Source of the DNA: Olivibacter sp. SDN3
GTDB taxonomy: Bacteria > Bacteroidota > Bacteroidia > Sphingobacteriales > Sphingobacteriaceae
DNA length: 64,000 bases
NCBI RefSeq assembly: GCF_014334135.1
Contig: NZ_CP060497.1
Span: 3,286,001 to 3,350,000 of the forward strand
Reading direction: 5' to 3'
Below are positions 43,333-50,975 of this stretch, one piece after another; position 1 is the first letter of the stretch; each line of letters starts with the position of its first letter. The position numbers and the translations under genes were made by a program. The notes beneath the pieces were generated by a model. That model was not told the origin of the DNA, ran no database searches, and worked only from the letters and a program-made list of their open reading frames with translations.

Positions 43333-44241
43333 ATGGCGAGGAATAAGATACTAATATTAAATCTATCAATTGGTTTATTTCTTTTAATTTGGCCTGTCTT
43401 AGCTTTGGGACAAAATACACTTCAAAAACAAATTGAAGATATTGCCGCGAGTGGCAATGGAAAGGCAGGTATCTATGGATTAATTATAGAAACAGGCGAG
43501 TCGATATCCTTTAATGGCGACAATCCGTTTCCGATGCAAAGCGTTTATAAGTTTCCCATTTCGATTGCAATGCTTGACCGGGTAGATAAAGGGATTTTTT
43601 CATTAGACGAAATTATCCGTATTGACACATCAGCGTATATTCCCAAAAACGGTCATAGCCCGATACGAGACAAATTCCAAGATGGCACTAACCTTTCCGT
43701 AAGAGATCTGCTGAAATATAACATGGAAGAAAGTGATGGAACCGCATGTGATGTCTTACTTGAGCTTTTAGGTGGAACAGATAGTACTGAACAGTACATT
43801 CATAAACTTGGTATAAGAGATATAGCCATTTCAACTACCGAAATGATACAGGTGGCCAATGATACCATTCAATACCAAAACTGGGTAACACCCAAAGCTA
43901 TGACACAATTATTAAAGATATTTTACAGCGGTAACATCCTTTCTGAAAGGAGCAGGGCTTTGCTTTTAGCATATATGTTTGCATCGTCGCCCTATTTTGA
44001 TCGGCGGATAAAGGGATTATTGCCACCGGGCACGGAGGTCGCACATAAAACCGGTACCGCCGGTACTATTAATGGACTAACCAGAGCAACGAACGATGTA
44101 GGAATTGTTACGCTTCCTAATGGCAATCATTTAGCGATATCCGTTTTTATTTCAGATTCTTATGACTCTCAAAAAAAACGCGAATTGACGATTGCAAAGA
44201 TTACAAGAGCAGCTTTTGATTATTGGGCAGAATGTAAATAA
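43333..44241 (+). CDS. Class A beta-lactamase, subclass A2
   Basis: A 302-residue periplasmic enzyme with a signal peptide ending near ALGQ. The serine motif is SVYK at residues 70-73. The second motif is SDG at 134-136 (in MEESDGTACDVLLELLGG), where PER and CfxA relatives usually have SDN. The general-base Glu is likely E170 (STTE), and KTG is at 239-241. The NWVTPK block and the insertions around ANDTIQYQNW match the extended-spectrum A2 branch of Bacteroidota (CfxA, CblA, PER, CepA). It should hydrolyse penicillins or cephalosporins; the spectrum cannot be told from sequence. It is not linked to any mobile element here, so it may be intrinsic. Confidence 0.92.
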   Translation: MARNKILILNLSIGLFLLIWPVLALGQNTLQKQIEDIAASGNGKAGIYGLIIETGESISFNGDNPFPMQSVYKFPISIAMLDRVDKGIFSLDEIIRIDTSAYIPKNGHSPIRDKFQDGTNLSVRDLLKYNMEESDGTACDVLLELLGGTDSTEQYIHKLGIRDIAISTTEMIQVANDTIQYQNWVTPKAMTQLLKIFYSGNILSERSRALLLAYMFASSPYFDRRIKGLLPPGTEVAHKTGTAGTINGLTRATNDVGIVTLPNGNHLAISVFISDSYDSQKKRELTIAKITRAAFDYWAECK

Positions 44242-44386
44242 TACAGTTCTGGGCTCTTTTTGGTCAAATTTAAAGTCAAAATTCTGACGGCCGATTTTAC
44301 TCAGACGAAGGTTGAAGTTGGCCTTCCGATTCGTTTAATTTTAGATCAGTTCGGCTTTCCGGGGAAATAAGTGCTCTAAATCATGT

Positions 44387-44788
44387 TTACCCATAAACCT
44401 CCCCAAAAAATGCATCCACTTTATGCTGATCTTCCGGGAAATTATATACCTCCACAATTTTGCCGTTCTCAATTTTCCAAAGTAGGCATGACATATTATC
44501 AAGATTGTTGGTGCCATCTAAGTTACTCCAGTTACGGTGGCAGTCGATCATATATTGATCGCTTACACCCATTACGATGGGAGAGGCTTGGAATGACGCT
44601 TTGCCTAGTTGACCTAAATATTCTATTACAGCTGGTATACCTAACTTAGTTCCTGCCAGTGGGTGTTTACCGGGGATATGCCATTTAATATCTTCTGCTA
44701 GTACATTGCTGAGCTGGTCGGTTTCGTTGCTGGCATAGATTCGGAAGAACTCGTGTATTAATTCCACGTTTGGATGATTTGTGTCCAT
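44387..44788 (-). CDS. SnoaL/NTF2-like protein
   Basis: A 133-residue small-fold protein with the SnoaL pattern: HPNVELIHEFFRIYASNETD, LAEDIKWHIPGKHPLAGTK, GIPAVIEYLGQL and IENGKIVEVYNFPEDQHKVD. Family members are isomerases, cyclases or unknown, and no catalytic residue can be asserted. It is preceded, 17 bp upstream on the same strand, by the ABM-monooxygenase relic, an operon partner that has been lost. Confidence 0.85.
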   Translation of the reverse strand: MDTNHPNVELIHEFFRIYASNETDQLSNVLAEDIKWHIPGKHPLAGTKLGIPAVIEYLGQLGKASFQASPIVMGVSDQYMIDCHRNWSNLDGTNNLDNMSCLLWKIENGKIVEVYNFPEDQHKVDAFFGEVYG

Positions 44789-44805
44789 AAGGTTGTATTT
44801 ATCGG

Positions 44806-44999
44806 TTATGATTTGTTTTTGATTATAGTTTTGTAATGCTCCACCACCGGGAACGGATCATAGTAATGGTGTAACAGTTTTTTCCATGCTAAGTGTATCC
44901 CTTTATCGAACTGATATGTTGTTCTGCTGTTTGAAAATCTTTTTCAAACTGTTCCTGTAGCTTAGGCTTTACATACAATATAGCTGATTCTAGTATCAT
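44806..44999 (-). pseudogene. Antibiotic-biosynthesis-monooxygenase (ABM) family gene with an out-of-frame deletion
   Basis: From the ATG at 44999 the frame reads MILESAILYVKPKLQEQFEK, DFQTAEQHISSIKGYT and stops. In a neighbouring frame, directly after it, AWKKLLHHYYDPFPVVEHYK follows. Together they are the beginning and end of the typical about 97-residue ABM protein (start ILEVAILNVKPG; end WKKLLHHFYDPFPVVEHY). About 45 central codons are missing and the frame is broken. It precedes the SnoaL-like gene. Confidence 0.75.
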
Positions 45000-45143
45000 T
45001 ATTTTTTATCTTCCGTTATTTCATGCGCGATCTTTTTTCTTTCCGGTTGAGTTGATGATATATTCTTCTGCCAATTCTTGGAGATACTAGAATACAATCT
45101 CCGTGTTCTTGTCATGGTTATTTAGCTTTTTCAATTTGCTTTG

Positions 45144-45215
45144 TACCCCCAACAGGATTCGAATCTGTGACCCACGGTTAAATCCACCGTGCTTGAAGAG
45201 GATGCGCTTACCGAT
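45144..45215 (-). pseudogene. tRNA-like relic (T-arm and 3' acceptor strand)
   Basis: On the minus strand ACAGATTCGAATCCTGT gives a T-arm with TTCGAAT loop and one A-C mismatch. It is followed by TGGGGGTA and preceded by a CACGG/CCGTG stem with an irregular loop. I could not find a 5' acceptor strand (ACCCCCA) or a regular D-arm at the right distance, so this is not an intact tRNA. It may be the remains of an integration (att) site. The rest of 45000-45313 has no recognised gene. Confidence 0.45.
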
Positions 45216-45313
45216 TTTAAGATTATAGGAGTTTTTGAGTAAGTATTGCAAATTAACGAGTGACAATCGTTGAGTGTACCCTTTGGAGTATGGCCAATAC
45301 ATTTACTAAACTT

Positions 45314-45670
45314 TTATTTCTCTTTTATCTTCTGTCTATGCTTCAAGCCAAAAACAATTAATGCCTTGATGACAGGTTCAGTTTCTTTGGCGTGTACGGC
45401 AAGTTTATAGGAAACTGTAACAGGTTTGGTACTATTCACAGTTCTTGTAATTAATAAATTATCTTCCAATTCCTGCAACTCTTTAGACAAAACTTTTGGC
45501 GAGATACCATCTACCTCCTCAAGCAAATCCTTAAACCGCATTTCAGTATGAACAGAAAGATTTAACAAAACACAGAATTTCCATTTTCCTGTCAATAAAT
45601 CAATAGAATCTCGAAGAGCCATAACGTGTTGACTAAACAACTCTTCATCTTTCATAAAATTTACAAACAT
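45314..45670 (-). CDS. HxlR-family transcriptional regulator
   Basis: A 118-residue winged-helix protein with the HxlR pattern: the first helix SIDLLTGKWKFCVLLNLSVH, the recognition part MRFKDLLEEVDGISPKVLSK, ELQELEDNLLITRTV and YKLAVHAKETEPVIKAL. These regulators often sense electrophiles or redox state through cysteine and repress a divergent gene. Here the divergent NmrA-like gene begins 81 bp away, and a dyad lies between them. Confidence 0.9.
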   Translation of the reverse strand: MFVNFMKDEELFSQHVMALRDSIDLLTGKWKFCVLLNLSVHTEMRFKDLLEEVDGISPKVLSKELQELEDNLLITRTVNSTKPVTVSYKLAVHAKETEPVIKALIVFGLKHRQKIKEK

Positions 45671-45676
45671 ATAAAG

Positions 45677-45694
45677 TTACTTTCCTTAAGGTAA
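45677..45694. promoter_or_regulatory. Imperfect dyad between the HxlR and NmrA genes: candidate operator
   Basis: TTAC and GTAA flank TTTCCTTAAG (TTACTTTCCTTAAGGTAA). It lies about 30 bp upstream of the -7 box of the NmrA gene and 7 bp from the HxlR start. Such short dyads are usual for HxlR proteins. Confidence 0.4.
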
Positions 45695-45723
45695 TCAATA
45701 GTAAATATATAGTTTATCACTAA

Positions 45724-45731
45724 TATTTTTG
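45724..45731 (+). promoter_or_regulatory. -7 box TATTTTTG of the NmrA-like gene
   Basis: The box fits TAnnTTTG and lies 19 bp before the ATG at 45751. Confidence 0.45.
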
Positions 45732-45750
45732 TTCAAATAAAAATAAAAAG

Positions 45751-46653
45751 ATGAAAATTACGGTTCTTGGATCCTTAGGGAATATAGGAAAACTATTAAC
45801 GCAAAAATTAGCAGAAAGCGGGCATGAAGTTATAGGGGTTGATAACAGAAAAGAAGCTGCGTATTTAATAAAAGAATTGGGGGCGACGCCTGCGATTGGA
45901 GATTTGGGCGATGTTGATTTTTTGACAAACAGTTTCTATGGTGCGGATGCAGTATTTACTATGTATCCACCTTTGAATTATTTAGATCCTAACTTAGACA
46001 TTGTTGACTTTTACAAAAAGCGTTCAGAAATTTATGCAAAAGCTATTAAGGACGCCACAACAGTAAAACGTGTAGTTAATCTGAGCAGTATGGGTGCTCA
46101 TCTAAACCAAGGCAATGGAGCAATAAAGGGTGTTTTCTACGTGGAAAAAATTTTAAATGAAATACCATCTGAAATAAGCATTACTCACTTACGCCCAAAT
46201 TCGCTATACACAAACTTATATGGATATATAAAAGACATAAAATCCGAAAATACAATCTATGCAAGTTATGGAAGTAAATCAATACCATGGACATCCCCCA
46301 AAGATATTGCTGAAGTTGCTTTAGAAGAATTTACCCAAATACATCAAACAAGAAACATCCGATATATTGCAAGTGAAGAACTAACAGGGAGTGAAGTTGC
46401 TCAAATTATAGGAAACGTAATTGGAGTCCCAGCTTTGAAATGGAAGATAATCAGTGAACAAGAAATGATGGATAAACTTAAAGCAGCAGGGATGAATAAT
46501 CCGGTAGCAAAAGAACTAACTGAAATGTACGCTGCATTAAATTCGGGTCTTATGACAGAAGACTATATGAAAAATAAGATAGAATTAGGTAAAACAAAAC
46601 TTGCTGATTTTGCTAAAGAGTTTGCTATAATCTATTCTCAAAGTACTTTTTAG
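45751..46653 (+). CDS. NmrA-like NAD(P)-binding protein
   Basis: A 300-residue Rossmann-fold protein. MKITVLGSLGNIGKLLTQKL is the dinucleotide-binding N-terminus, ADAVFTMYPPLNY a substrate-loop region, and VKRVVNLSSMGAHLNQGNGA corresponds to the catalytic-like region with a degenerate Tyr/Lys. THLRPNSLYTNL and IPWTSPKDIAEVALEEF are typical of NmrA relatives. It may sense redox state or reduce a quinone or aldehyde. It is probably controlled by the divergent HxlR regulator. Confidence 0.87.
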   Translation: MKITVLGSLGNIGKLLTQKLAESGHEVIGVDNRKEAAYLIKELGATPAIGDLGDVDFLTNSFYGADAVFTMYPPLNYLDPNLDIVDFYKKRSEIYAKAIKDATTVKRVVNLSSMGAHLNQGNGAIKGVFYVEKILNEIPSEISITHLRPNSLYTNLYGYIKDIKSENTIYASYGSKSIPWTSPKDIAEVALEEFTQIHQTRNIRYIASEELTGSEVAQIIGNVIGVPALKWKIISEQEMMDKLKAAGMNNPVAKELTEMYAALNSGLMTEDYMKNKIELGKTKLADFAKEFAIIYSQSTF

Positions 46654-46699
46654 CTTTCCAAATAAAATCGCATGCGCAAAAGTCGGGTAACGGCCAGGT

Positions 46700-47020
46700 T
46701 TAAGTTTTGTCATTTGGGTTAGTATAGTTTAATGTTTTTGGCGCATCAATGTTAATGCCTTCAATATCTTTGAGTCCCCTTACAATATCTTGTATTAAAT
46801 CTTGTTGGCCAAACGATACTTGAAAATAATTTACAGTATACCATGCGCTGGAGATCATACTGGCAAACAGCTTATGTTTGTCCAATTCTCGCTGGCGATC
46901 CTGAACGCCATCTAATATAGCCAAAAGCCAATAGAATTTATAGGTCGCCGATGTATTGTTAAAGCAGGCGGCCAGATGATGAATGGGCAGGTCATTATTG
47001 ATAGGAAAATGCTGTATCAT
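46700..47020 (-). pseudogene. N-terminal fragment of an HNH-nuclease-type protein
   Basis: The 106-residue frame starts LPIHHLAACFNNTSATYKFYW, continues LLAILDGVQDRQRELDKHKL, FASMISSAWYTVNYFQVSFG and QQDLIQDIVRGLKDIEG, and then ends. I recognise this as the beginning of larger HNH-domain proteins found near restriction systems (TSATYKFYWFLA..., AWYTVNYF). The HNH domain itself is absent, so the gene is truncated. The family assignment is from memory of the pattern and only moderately sure. Confidence 0.5.
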
Positions 47021-47106
47021 TTAAACAAAAATAGGTTTTTATATTATCAAAAAATAATAACCAGCCATGCTGTTTTGAAGAAAAAACCGATCATCATTTT
47101 TACTGT

Positions 47107-47114
47107 TATATTTG
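47107..47114 (+). promoter_or_regulatory. -7 box TATATTTG directly before the Vsr start codon
   Basis: TATATTTG fits TAnnTTTG and ends only 4 bp before the ATG at 47119, so the transcript would be leaderless or almost so. No clear -33 box. Confidence 0.4.
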
Positions 47115-47118
47115 TATC

Positions 47119-47619
47119 ATGGCATATCACCCTACAGGCGAAGAACTCATTAAGGTACCCCGTTTTAAGGAAGCAGCCGGTTTCTATACCAACAAGCAGC
47201 GTAGCAAGATCATGTCCAAGATAAAGGGAAAAGATTCAAAGCCTGAGCTTTTGTTACGTAAAGCCCTATGGGCAAAGAATCTCCGCTTTCGCTTACATGA
47301 TAAGAGCCTGCCTGGAAAACCGGATATCATTATCAAGAAATACAAGCTGGCCATTTTTATTGATGGGGAATTTTGGCACGGTCATAACTGGGAGCAAAAT
47401 AAAAATCGCATTAAAAGCAATCGTGCCTTCTGGATACCCAAGATCCAACGCAATATGCAAAAAGATCGTCAGGATCGAGATCAATTGCAGGCAATGGGTT
47501 TTACGGTTTTTCGTTTCTGGTCAAGAGAAGTTACGAACAACCTTCCAAAAGTTGTAAATCAGATTATGTTGTTTATTGAAACAGCAAAGGACATAACAAT
47601 ACCCTATAAGAATGATTGA
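47119..47619 (+). CDS. vsr: Very short patch repair endonuclease (Vsr)
   Basis: A 166-residue Vsr-type nuclease. TNKQRSKIMSKIKGKDSKPE is the N-terminal block, PGKPDIIIKKYKLAIFIDGE the core with the metal-binding Asp (KPD), and FWHGHNWEQNK the family motif, followed by FWIPKIQRNMQKDRQDRDQL and GFTVFRFW. It nicks T:G mismatches that arise when 5-methylcytosine deaminates, which fits the m5C methyltransferase on the other strand. It ends 2 bp before the end of the PmeII-like gene (convergent). Confidence 0.92.
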   Translation: MAYHPTGEELIKVPRFKEAAGFYTNKQRSKIMSKIKGKDSKPELLLRKALWAKNLRFRLHDKSLPGKPDIIIKKYKLAIFIDGEFWHGHNWEQNKNRIKSNRAFWIPKIQRNMQKDRQDRDQLQAMGFTVFRFWSREVTNNLPKVVNQIMLFIETAKDITIPYKND

Positions 47620-47621
47620 AG

Positions 47622-48347
47622 TCAATCTTCACCAAATAGGTCATCATACTTCTGATTGATGTCTTTGCTAAGCTCTTGTATCACCTCGTTGATAGATTCC
47701 TTCATGTTTATTTCCTGGGCTACTTCGCCAGCCGCAACGATTAGATTTCTGTAAAAAGTTTGGTCGCCCGTAAAGTGGTGCCAGAATTCCTCGCCAACAA
47801 GAACGACCACGTCCCTACCTTCCAGTATCGGGATAAACGAATTTACCTCTTTTCTTTCACCATACATGAGCGCGAATACCAGATCACCATATCGCAGGTC
47901 AAGATTATTGGTTCTTGCCAGATTTTTGATGCTTCTGAAATGGTTCTCAATAGTGTCTACATCATCTTTGTTTATAGCATTGGGACCAGATTTAAGTTGG
48001 CAATATTTTCTCCTTCCATCAAGTTGATCCACAAATTCGACGTCTATCCCAGCTGTTACAGATCCATAAGCTCCCAATATCTGTGTAATGAAACGCTGCA
48101 TTCCGGTTCCAAAAGAAGTCGTGATGGACGTGCCAAGTACTCTTGGATAAACAAGAACTTTGGCAAGGCTTTCCGGTTCTGTGTTACCTTCAAAAAAACT
48201 AGCTAGGTAATGCAGCAGAAAAGGATTGATCTGAAACTTGTTAATGTCTTTCAGCTTTTCGGTATTCCGCTTGTGGGAGATGGCTAAATTATCTCTGAAC
48301 CAAGCTTTAAACTTTTCAATGATCTCTTTCTTTTCTGCTTCCGTCAT
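47622..48347 (-). CDS. PmeII-family type II restriction endonuclease
   Basis: A 241-residue protein. The blocks INPFLLHYLASFFEGNTEPE, SLAKVLVYPRVLGTSITTSF and GTGMQRFITQILGAYGSVTA match what I know of PmeII-type enzymes. GIDVEFVDQLDGRRKYCQLKSG supplies a PD-(D/E)XK-like site (Asp or Glu, then QxK with Gln in place of Glu/Asp). It should cut DNA at a specific site; the recognition sequence is not known to me. Its ATG overlaps the methyltransferase stop by one base (TAATG), so it is co-translated with the methyltransferase. Confidence 0.75.
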   Translation of the reverse strand: MTEAEKKEIIEKFKAWFRDNLAISHKRNTEKLKDINKFQINPFLLHYLASFFEGNTEPESLAKVLVYPRVLGTSITTSFGTGMQRFITQILGAYGSVTAGIDVEFVDQLDGRRKYCQLKSGPNAINKDDVDTIENHFRSIKNLARTNNLDLRYGDLVFALMYGERKEVNSFIPILEGRDVVVLVGEEFWHHFTGDQTFYRNLIVAAGEVAQEINMKESINEVIQELSKDINQKYDDLFGED

Positions 48348-50125
48348 TATTTGTTGAATATTTTCGTTTCCAGTAATGATTTGCCAAGATAATAAATAAC
48401 TGAGGTCGAAACCGCATTTCCAAATTGTTTTTTAGCCAAGCGTTCATCCTTATGAATGGCAAAACCATTGGGAAAACCCTGAAGCTTACCAGATTCCTTC
48501 GCCGTTATGGCTCTATAAGCCCCTTTTTTCACCACTTGATTAATGAAATTTTGGCGATACTCTTCTGGAGAGTCTCCCTTAACAGCTACGGTAGCAATCA
48601 TATCCTTGGTGCCAGTTGCTGTTAAGGTAGAAAAGATTTCTGAGTGGGGTAGATATATCCGATAGATACCATTTATCCCTGACGAATTTTTGGAGTTTAC
48701 AAATTCATATCCATTCTTCCCTTCTACAAAGCGTAAGATTTTCTTGTCAACCAATTTCGTCAGCTCGTTTTCCCTCAGATTATCCACCAATTTACGGAGC
48801 GCCGTAAAAGGCAGTGGATTTCCATCTTGATCGCCATAGATTTTTTTTCGTCTATTCCGCAGCACTGCCAGACATATTTCTTTTTCCCTCTCAGTAGTGT
48901 CTATTAAGTCCCATGAGTGAATGGTGGTATGTCCGTTGCGTGTATCACAGAAAACAAAAAAATCATTCAATTCCGTGTTCTTTTGAAAACGATTTCTACC
49001 AATGGGTATTTTCTCACCGAAGATCTCCTTTGGATCAAAGGTCTTCTTTTTGACTTTACCGGTTTTAGTTAGCCCATCCATGATCTCACTTAAGCTGGTG
49101 CTCTTTCCAAGTGGAGCTGGAAAGTCAAATTTATTCCCCTTTGCCAAATCGTTACGTATACCAACAATGAAGATCCTATCGCGATTTTGTGGAAGACCAA
49201 AGTCATGGGAATTTAAGAGCTGCGATTTAACTTTATACCCTAAATCCCTTAGGCTAGTTTCTATTAGATCAAGATTGGCCTTGTTTCTCGGGTCCATTAA
49301 ACCCTTTACATTTTCAAAGATGAAAGCCTTCGGCGTGTTCAGTGCTACCAAACGGATCGAATCATTCCAAAGCTTGCCCCGAGGGTCATCGAAACCCCGC
49401 ATTTTTCCCGCAACAGACCATGATTGGCAAGGAACTCCACCAACGATCAAATCAATTTCCTTAAAGGGAAGTTCGCCAAGTTTGGTAATATCACCAAGCT
49501 CTAATTCTGCATCGTTGTTGCCAACGAAGTTTGTTTTATACGTTTCAGATGCAGGTTTATCTATTTCTGAAAAACCCAAACACTTTCCTCCAAGTTTATT
49601 CAATGCTATTCTAAATCCCCCTATTCCTGAGAACAAATCAATAAAAGTAAATTTAGGCTGTTCTTCTGTTTGGGTATCTTGGATGCTACTGAGGAGCTCT
49701 GTCAAGGAGCCCTCTATATTATGTTGACCGTTCTTTACCTTCGGAAACCAAAAGACTTTCCACCCAGATTTGTTTAATAACAGTTCAATATCTTTATCAC
49801 TTTTACTGAGAAAGATACAGCATTTATCGGCGGGTAATACAAAATCCGGATTTCCCTCCAATGGTTGGATCAATTGGCTGTTCACCGTATATCTAAAACC
49901 ATGGGCAGCCAAATGGTGGGCAAATAGACCGTAGTAAGGATCTGCTACCTGTTTTTTTTCAAGTTTTGTGTTCGCTGGTTTTATTGTTTTTGCTTTTTCT
50001 TCAATATCTTTTCTCACCAAAGTACTGTCTAGTATGTCCATAACACCAAAATAAAGCTGTTGCTGCTCTTGAAAAGCACCAGCACCATAGCTGATCGCTG
50101 TTCCAAAATTAATGTTCTTTTTCAT
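48347..50125 (-). CDS. DNA (cytosine-5-)-methyltransferase with Vsr-like N-terminal domain
   Basis: A 592-residue protein. The methyltransferase part (about 158-590) has the m5C motifs: I FIDLFSGIGGFR, IV GGVPCQSWSVAG (catalytic Cys of PCQ), VI FENVKG, VIII QNRDRIFIVG, and IX/X RAITAKESGKLQGFPNGF with KQFGNAVSTSV. Residues about 60-150 (HGFRYTVNSQLIQPLEGNPD, FVLPADKCCIFLSKSDKD, SGWKVFWFPKVKN) look like a Vsr fold in which the FWHxH motif is lost. Methylation protects the host from the paired endonucleases. An own -7 box lies at 50160. Confidence 0.93.
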   Translation of the reverse strand: MKKNINFGTAISYGAGAFQEQQQLYFGVMDILDSTLVRKDIEEKAKTIKPANTKLEKKQVADPYYGLFAHHLAAHGFRYTVNSQLIQPLEGNPDFVLPADKCCIFLSKSDKDIELLLNKSGWKVFWFPKVKNGQHNIEGSLTELLSSIQDTQTEEQPKFTFIDLFSGIGGFRIALNKLGGKCLGFSEIDKPASETYKTNFVGNNDAELELGDITKLGELPFKEIDLIVGGVPCQSWSVAGKMRGFDDPRGKLWNDSIRLVALNTPKAFIFENVKGLMDPRNKANLDLIETSLRDLGYKVKSQLLNSHDFGLPQNRDRIFIVGIRNDLAKGNKFDFPAPLGKSTSLSEIMDGLTKTGKVKKKTFDPKEIFGEKIPIGRNRFQKNTELNDFFVFCDTRNGHTTIHSWDLIDTTEREKEICLAVLRNRRKKIYGDQDGNPLPFTALRKLVDNLRENELTKLVDKKILRFVEGKNGYEFVNSKNSSGINGIYRIYLPHSEIFSTLTATGTKDMIATVAVKGDSPEEYRQNFINQVVKKGAYRAITAKESGKLQGFPNGFAIHKDERLAKKQFGNAVSTSVIYYLGKSLLETKIFNK

Positions 50126-50159
50126 AAACGTGTAGGTTTTGGGATAAAATTGTTTTTTG

Positions 50160-50167
50160 CAAACATA
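50160..50167 (-). promoter_or_regulatory. -7 box TATGTTTG of the methyltransferase gene
   Basis: On the minus strand TATGTTTG fits TAnnTTTG, 34 bp before the ATG at 50125. Confidence 0.45.
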
Positions 50168-50271
50168 CTAAAAAAATTAGCAATAAAATAAGAAAGAAAG
50201 GAACAAAAAGAAATATTGGATGCCGTCAAGCGTAATACAATATGCTATAGAAGCACTAAAGGCTGTAGAAG

Positions 50272-50831
50272 CTAAACTATTTTTGAAAAATAAGTAGAAC
50301 TTAGGTCGAGTATGAAACTTTTTTTGGCATTCCCTTGTTTATCATTGACTCTTTGACTGTAGGTGTGTAACGGTGCCATTTTAACTGCCTCAAGCATATT
50401 ATTATAGGTTATCAGCCAAACGCCCTGCATTGGAAGCACTTTGACGGATGAATTCGATCCATTAAAACGCACAGCTTGCCAATCTATCCAAAAGTACACC
50501 TCTATCCCGGAATATTTCTGTTGGTAACGGATGTAATCAATTTCATTGAATGTTACCGCATATTGAGGGTCTATCTTATATAGTATTTGAGACAAAAAAA
50601 GGGTGTTCGCTGGGTTTTGAGATCTGCTAGCCCACCCTGTTTTGTGTTGATAAGATCTGGAGCAAAATCGTTTGTTTGTTTTTCCGGATTTTGCGTTAAA
50701 CCCAATGCCTCGCCATATATTTGTACAAACGATTTTTCATAGCGAGCACCTTTCTCACACCATGCATTTTTATTTTGCAGATCTTCGGGTCTTATTTTCT
50801 GTTCATGTATGTCATAGTATTTATATCCCAT
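50272..50831 (-). pseudogene. Frameshifted PD-(D/E)XK nuclease-like gene
   Basis: Two overlapping frames, 50571-50831 and 50272-50595, join perfectly if one base is added to a run of seven A at 50584-50590 (T on the coding strand). The joined protein has about 186 residues. YYDIHEQKIRPEDLQNKNAW starts it, NDFAPDLINTKQGGLADLKT carries a PD-(x)n-DxK-like site, and SQILYKIDPQYAVTFNEIDY with YSGIEVYFWIDWQAVRF follows. This suggests a nuclease-like fold. The break could be a real mutation, phase variation or a sequencing error. It sits between the methyltransferase and the Eco47II-like gene. Confidence 0.65.
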
Positions 50832-50941
50832 TATTGCAAGTTGTTTGTGTTTGTACTCTGTTCATAATGAGCGATATATTATTTCAAATATACGGTTTAA
50901 TTTTGTGTTTTAACGCAGTTTCTTCGGCAACTCAAATTTAT

Positions 50942-50949
50942 TATCTTTG
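50942..50949 (+). promoter_or_regulatory. -7 box TATCTTTG of the Eco47II-like gene
   Basis: TATCTTTG fits TAnnTTTG and lies 26 bp before the ATG at 50976. Confidence 0.5.
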
Positions 50950-50975
50950 CGGTGTATAACCTATAAATAATCAAG

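Noticed and set aside
45144-45215. Complete tRNA gene
   Set aside because: There is no matching 5' acceptor strand or D-arm, the anticodon loop is irregular and the T-stem has a mismatch; reported only as a relic.
49002-49727. A 241-codon plus-strand frame opposite the methyltransferase
   Set aside because: It mirrors conserved methyltransferase motifs on the other strand and its translation has no protein-family character.
50220-50297. A 25-codon frame (MPSSVIQYAIEALKAVEAKL) beside the broken nuclease gene
   Set aside because: Helix-like but too short, overlaps the 3' end of the opposite gene and has no promoter; could be a relic but not supported.
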